DNA of 64,000 nt from positions 186,001 to 250,000 of the forward strand of contig NZ_JPOE01000002.1 in assembly GCF_000733775.1 (NCBI RefSeq), written 5' to 3'. Both the position numbers and the translations under genes were made by a program. The notes under the pieces are model-generated. The model saw nothing but the letters and a program-made list of their open reading frames with translations. It searched no databases and was not told the DNA's origin. The stretch is from Thiomonas sp. FB-Cd. Lineage in GTDB: Bacteria > Pseudomonadota > Gammaproteobacteria > Burkholderiales > Burkholderiaceae_C. Position 1 is the stretch's first letter. The number at the start of each line of letters is the position of its first letter. Of this stretch, positions 18,503 through 29,398 are shown one piece after another.

Positions 18503-19285
18503 ATGCTTCCCCTTGTGATCACACGCCCCGCCGCCGATTTCGAGCTTGATGCGCGCGAGCGCGAACTGAGCGACGCAGGAATCGAGTTGCGTTGGTTCCC
18601 GCTGATCAAAATCATGCCTCCCCGTGACCCGGGGCCAGCGCGGCAGGCGCTGGCGGCACTGCACAGGTTCGATTGCGCCATTCCCGTCAGTCCCACCGCC
18701 GTGCGTGCCACCTTCCATATGCTGGAGGGGCCGTGGCCGGCGTCTTGCGCCGTAGGTCTCATCGGGCCCGGAAGTCGCGCAGTTTTCGAGCAGGCGCTGC
18801 GCTTGCGCAACCAGCAGCCGGAATCGGTGAGTTTGGTGTCTGCCCCAGCGGACGCGGCTGAATCTGAAGGCTTATGGATCCGATTGCAAGCACTGCGACC
18901 ACAGGGCTGGGCAGGCGCCAAAGTGCTCCTGTTGCGCGGTGGCTCGGGGCGGCACTGGCTGGCCGACACGCTTGTGGCCGCAGGCGCCCTCGTGCAGTTT
19001 GTCGATGTTTACCGCCGGGAGGCACCACCGGCTGATGCCGTAACCCTCTCGGCGTTGCGCCGCTTGTTGACGGCGCCCTCAGCTTGGCTGCTCACTGCGT
19101 CGGAGGGCGTGCGCAACCTCCAAGGCCTTTTGGCCGCCGGTGGCTTGCGGGCCAAGGAGGTTCTTGCAACCCAAAGAGCCCTTGTCATTCATGCACGGAT
19201 CGCGGAAGCGGCAGCCGCAGCAGGGTTTGGACGAGTTGATGTATGTTCACCAGAACCATCCGCCATCATCCATGCACTGGCATGA
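18503..19285 (+). CDS. hemD: Uroporphyrinogen-III synthase
   Basis: Closes and inverts ring D of hydroxymethylbilane to give uroporphyrinogen III. The 260 residues start LVITRPAADFELDARERELSD-like, show the VLLLRGGSGRHWLADTLVAAGA motif region around residue 140, and have the late LTASEGVRNLQ block. The family diverges strongly, so the call relies on these blocks plus position between hemC and hemX. The separate hemX start is 106 bp downstream. Confidence 0.9.
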   Translation: MLPLVITRPAADFELDARERELSDAGIELRWFPLIKIMPPRDPGPARQALAALHRFDCAIPVSPTAVRATFHMLEGPWPASCAVGLIGPGSRAVFEQALRLRNQQPESVSLVSAPADAAESEGLWIRLQALRPQGWAGAKVLLLRGGSGRHWLADTLVAAGALVQFVDVYRREAPPADAVTLSALRRLLTAPSAWLLTASEGVRNLQGLLAAGGLRAKEVLATQRALVIHARIAEAAAAAGFGRVDVCSPEPSAIIHALA

Positions 19286-19391
19286 GTTAATCTCCGGGCG
19301 AGGGCTGGCTTTGCCCCACCCCGCCTGGCCTTCAACAGGGATCCAACACTTCGCTGCATTTCGAACCTCGGTCTTCCCTAGAATCAACTGC

Positions 19392-20570
19392 ATGTCAGAG
19401 CCGAACCCGCAATTTCCCCAGGGCGCAGATGCCTCCCTTGAGCCGATGGCCGCTGGCGCGCAGACCTCTGCGGAGCCGACGTCCGACGACATTGCCGCTG
19501 CCGACCCGCAAAGACCCCCACTCGGCGTTCCACCCGGGCAGGATGCGCACCTGTTGGCCGCCGAACCGCAGGGGTTGGGAAAATTTTGGGTGGCACTCGT
19601 GGCTGTGGTCGTGCTGGTGGGCGTGGTGGCTTGGTGGCTGGACGGACGCCTGTACGCGACGCAGGCCGAGATTGCCAAGCGGCTGCAAGGGGCGAATACC
19701 GCATCGATCGAGGCTCGCACGCTGGCGAAGCAGTCTGCAGATATCGTGGGCGCGTTGAATGCACGCGTCGCCGTGCTGGAATCTCGTGAGCAGGATCTTG
19801 CGGCGCAGCGCATGGCGCTGCAACAGCTCTATCAGGACTTTGCCAAGAGCCGCGACGATGCCTTTCTGGGGCAGACGGCTGAGCTCATCGCGTTGGGGCA
19901 GCAGCAGGCTGAACTTACCGGAAGTCTGAGCCCACTGGTGAGCACGTTGGAATCCTCCGCGGTGAGGCTCAAGCGTGCCAACAGTCAGCGTGCCCAACTG
20001 GTGTTGCGCGCTGTGCAGGTGGACTTAAGCCGCCTCAAAAGCAGCGTGGCACCGGACATTCCCGCTGCCGCACAGCGTCTTGACGAGCTGGCGGCGTTGA
20101 TCGACCAGTTGCAAACTCGCGCTTCAGCCGCGCCCCCGGAGGGCAACGCGGCGCAGCAGCAGGGAACCGCTCATGACCTCAGCCCCGTCGCGCGAGGCTG
20201 GGCGGCGTGGCTTGGACATTGGACGCAAGCTGGTTGGGAGCAGGTCCGCAGGCTTGTGAGCATCACTCGCATTGATCATCCTGAGGTGCTTCTGATGTCG
20301 CCGCAGCAGGCTGACTACCTGCGGGAAAACCTCAAGCTACAAGTGCTCAACGCGCGGTTGGATCTTTTATCGCGCAATGCCTCAGGTTACCGCGCTGACA
20401 TGCGAGCGATCGTCTCCAATCTGCACAACTATTTCAATACCAACCAGGCGCGCGCACAAATGGCCCTGACGCTGGCACGGCAGGCCGAGCAGGTCGACCT
20501 CGCGGCGCAGCCTGCGGCCAATCTTGAATCGCTGGCGGCGCTGGCCAATCTCGGGCTTGGGAGCAACTGA
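19392..20570 (+). CDS. hemX: HemX-family membrane protein (putative uroporphyrinogen-III C-methyltransferase type)
   Basis: A 392-residue protein of the proteobacterial HemX family, which lacks a methyltransferase catalytic domain despite the common database name. A Pro/Ala-rich cytoplasmic leader (1-60) is followed by one transmembrane helix (about 65-83) and a long helical, coiled-coil periplasmic part. I chose ATG 19392 (MSEPNPQF) because the upstream open frame overlaps hemD and is not family-like. Its TGA overlaps the hemY ATG (20568-20572), so the two are translationally coupled. The role in heme biosynthesis is inferred from context. Confidence 0.88.
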   Translation: MSEPNPQFPQGADASLEPMAAGAQTSAEPTSDDIAAADPQRPPLGVPPGQDAHLLAAEPQGLGKFWVALVAVVVLVGVVAWWLDGRLYATQAEIAKRLQGANTASIEARTLAKQSADIVGALNARVAVLESREQDLAAQRMALQQLYQDFAKSRDDAFLGQTAELIALGQQQAELTGSLSPLVSTLESSAVRLKRANSQRAQLVLRAVQVDLSRLKSSVAPDIPAAAQRLDELAALIDQLQTRASAAPPEGNAAQQQGTAHDLSPVARGWAAWLGHWTQAGWEQVRRLVSITRIDHPEVLLMSPQQADYLRENLKLQVLNARLDLLSRNASGYRADMRAIVSNLHNYFNTNQARAQMALTLARQAEQVDLAAQPAANLESLAALANLGLGSN

Positions 20571-21787
20571 TGCGGTGGCTGGCATGGGTGGTCGCGCTGG
20601 CGTTGGCTGCTGCCCTGCTTGCGATGGCGGCAAGCGGCAGGCCTGGCAATGTGGCCATCCTGCTGCCGCCGTATCGCATCGATCTATCACTGAATCTGAC
20701 GGTCTTGCTGCTGTTGGTCGGATTTGTGTTGTTCTACGTCGCTATACGAGCATTCAGTTTGCTTTTGGGTTTGCCGCGTGCTGCGGCATTGTTCCGTTCG
20801 CGGCGTCGCAAGGAGGTCGCGGCTAAAGCATTGCACGAGTCCGTCATGCACCTGCTGGGCGGCCGCTTCCGTCGCGCGGAGAGGGCAGCGGGCAAGGCCG
20901 CTGAGACTGACGCCTTCAAACCCGGTGCTCTTCTGACGGCGGCACAGGCGGCTCAGGCGATGCAGGCGTATGACAGGCGCGACGCTTACCTTGAAGCGCT
21001 GCCGCCGGCAGCGCGCGAAACCGGAATCCTGTTACAGGCGCAGTGGCAGGTTGAGGCTCGAGATGTCGAGGCTGCGCAAGCCGCGCTGCGCCGCCTGTCA
21101 GGCGGCATGCAGCGTCGTACGCAGACGATGCGCCTGGCATTGGCAGCTGCCCGTGCGCTCAAGGATCACGGCGAGGTTTTGCGATTGGCCACCACTCTGC
21201 GCAAGCACCATGGACTGCACCCGGCGGCTGCGCAGGCGATGCTCCACGTCGCCGCGCTCGGCCTTATTCGCCAAGCGAATCACGACGCCGAGGCTTTGCG
21301 TCCGTTGTGGAAATCCTTTGATCCAGCGTTGCGGCACGATCCGCAGATCGCAGCGGCGGCAGCTCGCGGGTTCTATGCGGCGGGCGAATCAGCCCAGGCG
21401 CGTAGCCTGCTGGTTGATGCCCTGCGTGCGTCCGACGCGGAGCCGGCTGCGCTAATGCCGGCACTGCGTAGCATGCTGTCGGGGATCGACGCAGGTTTTG
21501 TCGCTCAGGCGGAGGCCTGGATGGATCGCTGGCCGCAAGAGGCACAGGCCACCTTCCTTGCCGCGAGGGCCTGTGCGGAGCTCGAACTCTGGGGCAAAGC
21601 GCAGCAGTACCTGCACAAGGCGCTGGATCAGTGCCAGCCGGACGAGCGCAAGCTCCGCGGGCAGATTCACGCTGCTCTCGCTCGCCTGCAAGAGCGTATC
21701 GAAAGGGAAGGTCAAGCAGCACGGCACTGGCGCCTAGCCGCACAGGACTTGTCGACCGATGACGCCAGCGCAGGCGGCAGCATCTAG
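20570..21787 (+). CDS. hemY: HemY protein (TPR-repeat inner-membrane protein of heme biosynthesis)
   Basis: 405 residues with two N-terminal transmembrane helices (about 3-21 and 41-66), then alanine-rich helical repeats of TPR type. The KALHESVMHLLGGRFRRAERAA segment region is characteristic of proteobacterial HemY, which is unrelated to the Bacillus protoporphyrinogen oxidase of the same name. The start overlaps the hemX stop by one base. It probably helps assemble late heme enzymes at the membrane (inference from the conserved operon). Confidence 0.9.
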   Translation: MRWLAWVVALALAAALLAMAASGRPGNVAILLPPYRIDLSLNLTVLLLLVGFVLFYVAIRAFSLLLGLPRAAALFRSRRRKEVAAKALHESVMHLLGGRFRRAERAAGKAAETDAFKPGALLTAAQAAQAMQAYDRRDAYLEALPPAARETGILLQAQWQVEARDVEAAQAALRRLSGGMQRRTQTMRLALAAARALKDHGEVLRLATTLRKHHGLHPAAAQAMLHVAALGLIRQANHDAEALRPLWKSFDPALRHDPQIAAAAARGFYAAGESAQARSLLVDALRASDAEPAALMPALRSMLSGIDAGFVAQAEAWMDRWPQEAQATFLAARACAELELWGKAQQYLHKALDQCQPDERKLRGQIHAALARLQERIEREGQAARHWRLAAQDLSTDDASAGGSI

Positions 21788-21790
21788 CCC

Positions 21791-22945
21791 GTGCTGAATT
21801 TTGAGCGCCTGGCCGTGATGCCGCATGGCATTTCCCGGCTATTCGCAGCCATCGTTCGGGAACGGTTGTTGTGGATGTTCGGCTTGTTGGCCATCGGCCT
21901 TGCGCTTCTCGACCCGCGTCCCTGGGCTCAGTATCGCCACTGGCTCGAACTGCCCACACTCCTGGGTTTGGTGGGGCTGCTGGTCACCATCGAAGGCATA
22001 CGTGTCAGTGGTTATGTCCAACGCGTGGCTAAAGCAGTGGTCCACCGCACCCATAGCGTGCGAGCCCTGGCGCTGTGGTTGGTGCTGGCGGCAGCTTTAT
22101 TGTCGATGGTGCTTACCAACGACGTGAGCTTGTTCCTTGTGGTGCCTCTCACCGTGGCGCTCGGTCATGAGAGCCCGCTGCCCGTGCGGCGGCTCGTGAT
22201 ATTTGAGGCCTTGGCCGTGAACGCAGGTTCCACTCTGAGTCCTATCGGCAATCCGCAGAACCTGCTGCTTTGGCGTCATTCGGGCCTGTCGCTTCCGGCC
22301 TTCGTGCGCCAAATGATGCCAAGTTTTTTGGTCATGCTTTCGCTGCTTTTGGTGCTGACCTGTTTCATGTTCGCATCCCGGCCGCTTCACGCGGAGGCCG
22401 GTCCGGAAGACGAAGGAGCGCGGCCATGGCCTGCGCTGGGCATTGTTTCGGCAGGGCTCCTTGTGGGGGTCGTCGGCCTACTGCAGTTGGGTTCCGCGGG
22501 AGTTGCTTGCGCCATGGTGCTGCTGGTTTTCGCGCTTGCCTTTCGCAGCGTTCTCATGCGGGTGGACTGGATGCTATTGGCCACCTTTGCCGTGATGTTT
22601 GTTGGTTTGGGGCATCTGGCGCAATGGTCGTTCGTGCATACGCTGGCGCAGGTTCCCGACTGGCGCCAACCCCTTGTCCTGTATCTTGGCGGCATTGTGC
22701 TTTCACAACTCGTGAGCAATGTACCGGCCACGGTTTTCCTGTCACACTACACGGCCAATACGATGGCGTTGGCCGTGGCGGTCAACGTCGGCGGCTTTGG
22801 ACTCGGGATAGGATCTCTTGCCAACCTCATTGCGCTGAGGCTGGAGGGCAGCCCTGGTGGTTTGGCTGCCTTTCATCGCATCAGCGTGCCGTTCTTGCTT
22901 GCATGCGCGCCCCTGGTGTGGACAGCACAGTGTTGGCTGGCGTGA
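21791..22945 (+). CDS. Ion transporter superfamily membrane protein (ArsB/NhaD/CitMHS-like)
   Basis: 384 residues with about ten hydrophobic helices. The paired signature segments of the ion-transporter superfamily are visible: LTNDVSLFLVVPL near residue 112 and SNVPATVFLSHY near 308, with SPIGNPQNLLLW between them. These match SLC13/arsenite/Na+-H+ exchanger relatives; the transported ion cannot be named. It starts at GTG 21791, 3 bp after hemY; ATG 21818 is an alternative. The close spacing suggests read-through from the hem operon, but no functional link is evident. Confidence 0.8.
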   Translation: MLNFERLAVMPHGISRLFAAIVRERLLWMFGLLAIGLALLDPRPWAQYRHWLELPTLLGLVGLLVTIEGIRVSGYVQRVAKAVVHRTHSVRALALWLVLAAALLSMVLTNDVSLFLVVPLTVALGHESPLPVRRLVIFEALAVNAGSTLSPIGNPQNLLLWRHSGLSLPAFVRQMMPSFLVMLSLLLVLTCFMFASRPLHAEAGPEDEGARPWPALGIVSAGLLVGVVGLLQLGSAGVACAMVLLVFALAFRSVLMRVDWMLLATFAVMFVGLGHLAQWSFVHTLAQVPDWRQPLVLYLGGIVLSQLVSNVPATVFLSHYTANTMALAVAVNVGGFGLGIGSLANLIALRLEGSPGGLAAFHRISVPFLLACAPLVWTAQCWLA

Positions 22946-22989
22946 GCAAGGGGCTGGCTGCCATGTCAGAATTCGTGCAGGAGAGCGCT

Positions 22990-23892
22990 ATGACCTACCT
23001 TACCCTTGAACAAACGATTGGCAACACTCCGCTCGTGCGCTTGCAGCGTATTCCGGGCGCGGAGAACGTGCGGCGCGGCAATGTGATTCTTGGCAAACTC
23101 GAAGGCAATAACCCCGCCGGGTCCGTGAAAGATCGGCCGGCCTTGTCGATGATTCGGCGCGCGGAGGAACGCACGCAGATCAAGCCTGGCGACACACTGA
23201 TCGAGGCGACCTCGGGTAATACCGGGATCGCGCTGGCAATGGCTGCGGCAATTCTTGGCTACCGAATGGTATTGATCATGCCGGAGGATCTCTCCATTGA
23301 GCGTGCACAAACCATGAAGGCCTATGGGGCCGAGCTGATTCTCACGCCCAAGGACGGCGGTATGGAATACGCGCGGGATCTCGCTGAACAGATGCAGCGC
23401 GAGGGCAAGGGATTGGTGCTGGATCAGTTCGCCAACCTTGACAATCCGCGCGCACATTATGAGACGACTGGCCCAGAAATCTGGCGCGACACCGAGGGCC
23501 GCGTCACCCATTTCGTTTCGGCGATGGGCACAACGGGCACCATCACCGGCGTATCGAAATACCTTAAGGCCCAAAACGATGCCGTGCAGATCGTGGGTGC
23601 CCAGCCGGAGGAAGGCTCGCGCATACCGGGAATCCGCAAATGGCCACAAGAATATCTGCCGAAGATTTATGAACCCCAGCGCGTCGACCGGATTGAGTAT
23701 GTCAGCCAGGCTGCTGCCGAGAATATGGCTCGCAGACTCGCTCGCGAGGAGGGGCTGTTCGGCGGCATCAGCGCAGCGGGCGCTTGCGAGGTGGCGCTAC
23801 GCATTGCTCGTGAAGTGGACAACGCGACCATCGTATTCATTGTCTGCGACCGGGGCGACCGCTATCTGAGTACCGGCGTGTTTCCGGCCTGA
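22990..23892 (+). CDS. cysM: Cysteine synthase B (O-acetylserine sulfhydrylase B)
   Basis: PLP enzyme that makes cysteine from O-acetylserine and sulfide or thiosulfate. 300 residues. Lys47 in NNPAGSVKDRPA is the Schiff-base lysine, SGNTG (75-79) holds the substrate, and the QPEEGSRIPGIRKWP segment is typical of CysM rather than CysK. ATG 22990 is preceded by AGGAG with ideal spacing; ATG 22963 is a weaker alternative. CysM can use thiosulfate to form S-sulfocysteine, which may matter because a TusA-like protein and a sulfurtransferase are also in this window. Confidence 0.95.
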   Translation: MTYLTLEQTIGNTPLVRLQRIPGAENVRRGNVILGKLEGNNPAGSVKDRPALSMIRRAEERTQIKPGDTLIEATSGNTGIALAMAAAILGYRMVLIMPEDLSIERAQTMKAYGAELILTPKDGGMEYARDLAEQMQREGKGLVLDQFANLDNPRAHYETTGPEIWRDTEGRVTHFVSAMGTTGTITGVSKYLKAQNDAVQIVGAQPEEGSRIPGIRKWPQEYLPKIYEPQRVDRIEYVSQAAAENMARRLAREEGLFGGISAAGACEVALRIAREVDNATIVFIVCDRGDRYLSTGVFPA

Positions 23893-24302
23893 GGGAAGCC
23901 CGCCAAGTGTGGTGCCTGCGACTGATTCGCAGGGAATAAGGGCGAAGCGAAGCGCGCGCGGCGCAACCCGGGAGTGTGCGCTTTGCTCTTGTTGCGTGGC
24001 ACACCTGCCGATCCAGGGAATGCCGACGGTCTTTCACAAGCGTGGCCCGCCATTTGTGTGCCTCGGATTTCATGCCGGAAGATCAAGGCCGCGTTCGTGC
24101 GCTCATGGGTATGGCCAGCGAGCGAGGCAAAGTCCGTCACGGCGCGAGCAGGGCCACGCGTGGGTAGCCATTTCCTCCTGGGTGTGCCGTTGGATTGAGC
24201 AATTCCACCGCGCATCCCGCGATACAGCGCGCAAGCGCTTAGTCGCGGGAGCATTCACCTTTTACAATTGTCAATGGAACGAGACACTTACGAAGGATTC
24301 CC
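23893..24302 (+). other. 410-bp intergenic stretch, no gene recognised
   Basis: Open frames here are short, overlap each other on both strands and show no family similarity I recognise. No tRNA or strong hairpin is evident. A leader for the TusA-like gene must lie at its right end, where AAGGA (24293-24297) is a usable ribosome-binding site. Confidence 0.5.
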
Positions 24303-24551
24303 ATGAGCAACGGCGCGGCGGTGGACAAGGTGGACGTGGAGGTCGACGCGCGTGGCTTAAATTGCCCATTGCCCATACTGAAGGCGAAGAAGGCGTTGGC
24401 TGGCATGCAAAGCGGCCAGTTGCTTCGCGTGCTGGCCACCGACCCCGGGTCGGTGCGAGACTTCCAAGCCTTCGCGAAGCAAACGGGTAACGAACTCGTG
24501 GAGCAGAGCCAGGGGCCTGGAACCTTTGCTCACGTAATGCGTCGACGGTAA
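24303..24551 (+). CDS. TusA-family sulfurtransferase
   Basis: An 82-residue protein of the SirA/TusA fold. The family signature CPLP, with the persulfide-carrying Cys21 in GLNCPLPILKAKKAL, is intact. It is followed by the usual beta-alpha-beta-alpha pattern and TDPGSVRDFQAFAKQTGNEL. Such proteins pass sulfane sulfur in tRNA thiolation, molybdenum cofactor synthesis or sulfur oxidation. It stands alone, convergent with galU, so which pathway it serves cannot be told. AAGGA six bases before the ATG supports the start. Confidence 0.92.
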   Translation: MSNGAAVDKVDVEVDARGLNCPLPILKAKKALAGMQSGQLLRVLATDPGSVRDFQAFAKQTGNELVEQSQGPGTFAHVMRRR

Positions 24552-24597
24552 GCAGCGGCCTGGCCGCCTTAGGCGCTCGGCACGACGTCGCTAAAGT

Positions 24598-25476
24598 TCA
24601 GACACACAAATTCAAGCCTTTGAGAAAGGCGGCGAAGGCCGGGCCGGTCTCGGGGTGGTCGAGGCCAAGCTGAACTGTCGCCTCGAGATAACCCGCCTTG
24701 CTGCCGCAGTCGAAACGGCGGCCGACGTATCGATAGGCATAGACCGCCTCTTCACCAAGCAACGCGGCAATGCCGTCGGTGAGCTGGATTTCACCGCCCG
24801 CTCCCGGTTGGGCATGGCGCAAGTGGTGAAACACCCGCGGGCTCAGAATGTAGCGGCCCACGACCGCCTGGGTGGTCGGTGCGACCTCGGGCGCAGGTTT
24901 CTCCACGATTCCGGTGATCGAGGTCAGCCCTGGCAGGATTTCCTGCCCGCTGACGATACCGTAGCGACGCGTCTGTTCGCGAGGGACATCCTCGGTGGCC
25001 AAGATGCTTCGTCCGTGGCGGCCATGAAGCTCAACCATCTGGGCCATCACAGGCGGGCTTCCCACCAAGAGATCATCGGCCAGGAGCACGGCGAACGGCT
25101 CATTGCCCACGAGGCGCTCGGCGCATAGCACCGCGGCCCCCAAGCCATTGGCCACGGGCTGTCGCACGAACACGCATTGCACGTCTGCCGGCTTGACGCT
25201 GCGTACCAGATCCAGAAGTGCCTGCTTGTTCGCCGCAGCGAGTTCGTTTTCCAACTCATACGCTGTATCGAAATGATCCTCGATCGCCCGCTTGTGGCGC
25301 CCCGTGACGAAGATCATCTCCGTGATCCCGGCCGCATAGGCCTCCTCGACTGCGTACTGGATGAGCGGTTTATCCACGACAGGCATCATTTCCTTCGGCG
25401 TGGCTTTCGTGGCGGGCAGGAAGCGGGTGCCGAGACCGGCAACAGGGAAGACAGCTTTGGTGATGGCTTGTGACAT
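24598..25476 (-). CDS. galU: UTP-glucose-1-phosphate uridylyltransferase
   Basis: Makes UDP-glucose for envelope polysaccharides and trehalose or glycogen-type polymers. 292 residues. The nucleotide-binding signature [19 protein letters not shown] is at 14-32, followed by [13 protein letters not shown]. The late [11 protein letters not shown] and [15 protein letters not shown] blocks are typical. It lies 68 bp downstream of valS on the same strand and is probably co-transcribed. Confidence 0.96.
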   Translation of the reverse strand: MSQAITKAVFPVAGLGTRFLPATKATPKEMMPVVDKPLIQYAVEEAYAAGITEMIFVTGRHKRAIEDHFDTAYELENELAAANKQALLDLVRSVKPADVQCVFVRQPVANGLGAAVLCAERLVGNEPFAVLLADDLLVGSPPVMAQMVELHGRHGRSILATEDVPREQTRRYGIVSGQEILPGLTSITGIVEKPAPEVAPTTQAVVGRYILSPRVFHHLRHAQPGAGGEIQLTDGIAALLGEEAVYAYRYVGRRFDCGSKAGYLEATVQLGLDHPETGPAFAAFLKGLNLCV

Positions 25477-25544
25477 GGTCAGATGGTTTGAGAGGGATGG
25501 CCGCAGGATAGCTCCGGCATGTGAAGCTCAAGATTCCAAGCAGA

Positions 25545-28376
25545 TCAGGCCGCGGCCAGCGGCACGCGGTCGAGTTGTTCCTGCACTTTGGCAAGAAGGT
25601 CATGAAAGTCGCTCAAGCGCCTGCGCTCTTGCTCAACGACCGCCGCTGGCGCGCGTTCGACAAAGCTGGCATTGCCGAGCTTGCTTTGTGCCTTGGCAAT
25701 TTCGGTTTGCAGTCGCGCGACTTCCTTGGACAGACGTTCACGCTCGGCCGCCATGTCGACTTCGACGAACAGGGCCAACCTGCTTTGGCCTACGACCATG
25801 GTCGGCGCCGCCTGCACCGCGTCGGCCCAGGAATTTTCATCGGTGAAAAGGCGAAGCTCCGAAAGCTTGCCAAGGGCCATGACCGCGGCACGGTGGCGTT
25901 CAACGAGCGAGGTGTCGCCACACGCCAAAAGGGGTAGCCTTTTCGCTGGCGACACGCCCAGTTCCCCACGCAGATTGCGGCAGGCATCAACCACCTGCTT
26001 GAGTGCTGCGATTTCCGCCTCCGCCGCAGCATCGATTTTCTCCGGTTGGGCCTGCGGGTAAGACGCAATGCAGATTGAAGGACCCTCACGCCCGGCCAGC
26101 GGGGCTACCGTTTGCCAGAGTTCCTCGGTCATGAAGGGCATGAACGGATGGGCCAGGCGCAATACAGCCTCAAGCGTGCGCACCAGCGTGCGACGTGCCG
26201 CGCGTTGCTGCGCGGGTGTTCCAGTCGTGATCTGTACCTTGGCAATCTCGACGTACCAGTCGCAATACTCGTCCCATACGAACTGGTAAATGGCCTGTGC
26301 TGCAAAGTCCAGACGGTAGTCGGCGAAACCTTGCGCGACCTGTTGTTCGGCGCGCTGCAGGATCGAGGCGATCCAGCGGTCAGCCGCTGAGAAATGCATG
26401 TAGCCTTCGGGTCCACAGGAGTCGTTGCACACCCCCAAGCCACGGTCAAAATCCGACAGTCCCTGCACTTGCATCAGCACAAAGCGGGAAGCATTCCACA
26501 GCTTGTTGCAGAAATTGCGGTAACCCTCGCAACGCTTGGCATCGAAATTGATGTTGCGCCCGAGGGTGGCCATCGAAGCAAAGGTAAAACGTAGTGCGTC
26601 TGCACCAAAGGCCGGAATGCCTTCAGGAAATTCCTTTTCCGTGGCTTTGCGCACGGCTGGTGCCGTCTCAGGCCGGCGTAGGCCAGTCGTACGCTTTTCA
26701 AGCAGAGGTTCAAGCGCGATGCCATCCATGAGGTCCACGGGGTCTAGCACATTGCCCTCGGACTTGCTCATCTTCTTGCCGTGTGCGTCCAAAACCAGGC
26801 CATGGATATAGACATGGCGAAACGGGACCTTGCCTGTGAAATGGGTGGTCATCATGATCATGCGTGCCACCCAGAAAAAAATGATGTCATAGCCCGTGAC
26901 CAATACCGAGGATGGCAGAAACAGGTCCATTTCCTGCGTTTGGGCGGGCCAGCCCATTGTGGAGAATGGCACGAGTGCTGATGAGTACCACGTGTCAAGA
27001 ACGTCCGGATCGCGCCTGAGAGGGCCTGTGTATCCGGCGGCCTCGGCCTTGGCGTGCGCATCTTCCTCGCTGCGCGCCACAAATATCTCGCCACCATCGC
27101 CATACCACGCGGGAATCTGGTGGCCCCACCAGAGCTGGCGCGATATGCACCAATCCTGGATATTGCGCATCCACTGGTTATATGTGTTGACCCAGTTCTC
27201 GGGCACGAATTTCACCTCGCCGCTCTCGACTACATCGATGGCCTTTTGCGCGATACTCGTTCCGTCGGGCCCCGGTTTCGTTGTGGCGACGAACCACTGG
27301 TCGGTGAGCATGGGCTCGACGATCTGCCCAGTGCGTGTGCAGCGCGGCACCATCAGCTTGTGCTTTTTCACTTCCCCCAGCAGTCCCTCAGCCTCGAACG
27401 CCGCAACGATCCTTTTGCGGGCCTCGAAGCGGTCAAGGCCGCGGAACGCGGCGGGTGCCTGGTCATTGATGGTCGCATCCAGATTCAAAACCGAAATCGT
27501 GGGCAAATCATGCCGTTGCCCCACCATGTAATCGTTGAAATCATGCGCCGGAGTGACTTTCACGACTCCAGTGCCGAAGTCCTTGTCGACATAGGCGTCG
27601 GCAATGATGGGCACCAGTCGCCCAGTGATGGGAAGCCTGACGTGCTTGCCGATCAGATTGCGGTAACGCGCATCGTCCGGGTGGACCATCACTGCGGTGT
27701 CGCCAAGCATCGTCTCGGGCCGAGTGGTGGCTACGAGGAGCGAGCCCGAACCGTCCGCCAGGGGGTAACGCAAATGCCAGAGAAAGCCATCTTCTTCCGC
27801 GCTTTCCACTTCCAGGTCACTTACCGCGCTGCGCAACACCGGATCCCAATTCACCAGGCGCTTGCCGCGGTAGATCAGGCCCTGTTCGTGTAGCTGAACG
27901 AAGGTCTCCACTACCGCCTTGGACAACTTGTCATCCATGGTGAAGTACTGATGGGACCAGCTTACCGAGTCACCCATGCGGCGCATTTGGCTCGTAATGG
28001 TGTCGCCCGATTGCTCCTTCCATTCCCAAATCTTGCGCACGAATGCGTCCCGCCCAAGTTCGTGCCGGGTCGTGCTGTTTTGCTGCAGTTGTCGCTCCAC
28101 AACGATCTGCGTGGCGATGCCGGCATGGTCAGTTCCGGGCACCCAAAGGGTGTTGAATCCCCGCATGCGGTGGTAGCGCGTAAGCGCATCCATCACCGTT
28201 TGATTAAACGCGTGCCCCATGTGAAGCGTGCCGGTCACGTTGGGTGGGGGAAGCTGGATGCAGAAGGAAGGGCGTGTGGCATCCAGCGTGGGCTCAAACC
28301 AGCCGCGCTGCTCCCATTGCGCGCTCCAGCGCGCTTCGATGTCTTTGGGCTCGAACGATTTAGCGAGTTCTGTCAT
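25545..28376 (-). CDS. valS: Valine-tRNA ligase
   Basis: Class I aminoacyl-tRNA synthetase, 943 residues. The HIGH motif appears as HMGH (52-55) after [14 protein letters not shown] is at 535-539, and the CP1 editing domain lies between them ([15 protein letters not shown]). A C-terminal coiled-coil arm ([17 protein letters not shown]) is typical of ValRS. Start and length agree with the family. No T-box or attenuator was seen upstream. Confidence 0.98.
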   Translation of the reverse strand: MTELAKSFEPKDIEARWSAQWEQRGWFEPTLDATRPSFCIQLPPPNVTGTLHMGHAFNQTVMDALTRYHRMRGFNTLWVPGTDHAGIATQIVVERQLQQNSTTRHELGRDAFVRKIWEWKEQSGDTITSQMRRMGDSVSWSHQYFTMDDKLSKAVVETFVQLHEQGLIYRGKRLVNWDPVLRSAVSDLEVESAEEDGFLWHLRYPLADGSGSLLVATTRPETMLGDTAVMVHPDDARYRNLIGKHVRLPITGRLVPIIADAYVDKDFGTGVVKVTPAHDFNDYMVGQRHDLPTISVLNLDATINDQAPAAFRGLDRFEARKRIVAAFEAEGLLGEVKKHKLMVPRCTRTGQIVEPMLTDQWFVATTKPGPDGTSIAQKAIDVVESGEVKFVPENWVNTYNQWMRNIQDWCISRQLWWGHQIPAWYGDGGEIFVARSEEDAHAKAEAAGYTGPLRRDPDVLDTWYSSALVPFSTMGWPAQTQEMDLFLPSSVLVTGYDIIFFWVARMIMMTTHFTGKVPFRHVYIHGLVLDAHGKKMSKSEGNVLDPVDLMDGIALEPLLEKRTTGLRRPETAPAVRKATEKEFPEGIPAFGADALRFTFASMATLGRNINFDAKRCEGYRNFCNKLWNASRFVLMQVQGLSDFDRGLGVCNDSCGPEGYMHFSAADRWIASILQRAEQQVAQGFADYRLDFAAQAIYQFVWDEYCDWYVEIAKVQITTGTPAQQRAARRTLVRTLEAVLRLAHPFMPFMTEELWQTVAPLAGREGPSICIASYPQAQPEKIDAAAEAEIAALKQVVDACRNLRGELGVSPAKRLPLLACGDTSLVERHRAAVMALGKLSELRLFTDENSWADAVQAAPTMVVGQSRLALFVEVDMAAERERLSKEVARLQTEIAKAQSKLGNASFVERAPAAVVEQERRRLSDFHDLLAKVQEQLDRVPLAAA

Positions 28377-28420
28377 TGATGGGATCGATACAAAGTGGTC
28401 GATTAATCCGCAGGCGCGCG

Positions 28421-29398
28421 TTACATCAAAAGATGCTCGCCTGCATTATTCTGACCGAGGATGACGTAATTCACCTTGCGGATATCTGCCAACTGCGTCC
28501 CTCCCGCGTAGGAGATGGAGCTTTGCAGGTCTTCTTCCATCTCCCTGAGCGTATCGGCAAGCCGGCCCTTGATTGGCTCCAGGATGCGCTTGCCCTCGAC
28601 GTTGCGCCGTTGGCCCTTGTTGAACTCCGAGGCGCTTCCAAAGTACTCCTTGTAGAGCTGGCCATCGACTTCCACTGTCTGCCCCGGAGATTCCTCGTGC
28701 CCGGCCAGCATGGATCCGATCATGACCATCGAGGCGCCGAATCTCACGCTCTTGGCAATATCGCCGTGCTCCCGGATACCGCCATCCGCAATAATTGGTT
28801 TGGTCGCCACGCGTGCACACCACTTCAACGCCGAGAGCTGCCAGCCGCCGGTGCCGAACCCGGTTTTCATCCGCGTGATGCACACCTTGCCCGGACCAAT
28901 GCCCACCTTGGTTGCGTCCGCGCCCCAGCCTTCCAGGTCAATCACTGACTCTGGCGTGCCAATGTTGCCGGCAATGATGAAAGTTCGCGGAAGGCGATGC
29001 TTGATATGGGCGATCATGTGCTGCACGCTGTCAGCATGGCCGTGAGCGATATCAATGGTGATGAAGTCAGCGCCAAGGCCCTCGGCAGCAAGCTTGTCGA
29101 CGACGTCCCGGTCCGAAGGCTTGACCCCCAGCGAGATGGATGTGAACAGATTCGCTTCGTGCATCTGCCGCGCAAACGCCACGGCGTCAACGTCGAAGCG
29201 GTGCATGATGTAAAAGTAACCTTGAGCGGCCAGCCAGCGCGCAATGTGTGCATCGATCACGGTCTTCATGTTTGCGGGCACGATAGGCAGCCGGAACTTG
29301 CGCCCACCAAAGGTCAGGGACGGGTCGCACTCAGCCCGGCTCCCCACGCGACAACGCCTGGGAAGCAGCAAAATATTCTCATAATCGAAGATGTCCAC
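28421..29398 (-). CDS. guaC: GMP reductase (Bacillus GuaC type)
   Basis: Converts GMP to IMP with NADPH. I start it at GTG 29398 ([13 protein letters not shown]...), preceded by GGAG. This gives 325 residues, the length of the Bacillus-type enzyme; the frame reaches 29506 but the extra residues are unlike the family. The active-site loop [20 protein letters not shown] contains the catalytic Cys, and [14 protein letters not shown] and [16 protein letters not shown] are diagnostic of this reductase rather than of IMP dehydrogenase. No CBS domains are present. It lies upstream of valS on the same strand, 44 bp apart. Confidence 0.93.
   Translation of the reverse strand: MDIFDYENILLLPRRCRVGSRAECDPSLTFGGRKFRLPIVPANMKTVIDAHIARWLAAQGYFYIMHRFDVDAVAFARQMHEANLFTSISLGVKPSDRDVVDKLAAEGLGADFITIDIAHGHADSVQHMIAHIKHRLPRTFIIAGNIGTPESVIDLEGWGADATKVGIGPGKVCITRMKTGFGTGGWQLSALKWCARVATKPIIADGGIREHGDIAKSVRFGASMVMIGSMLAGHEESPGQTVEVDGQLYKEYFGSASEFNKGQRRNVEGKRILEPIKGRLADTLREMEEDLQSSISYAGGTQLADIRKVNYVILGQNNAGEHLLM

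Noticed and set aside
22270..22989. A long N-terminal extension of cysM
   Set aside because: The in-frame region overlaps the ion transporter gene in another frame and is not protein-like; cysM starts at 22990 with a good ribosome-binding site.
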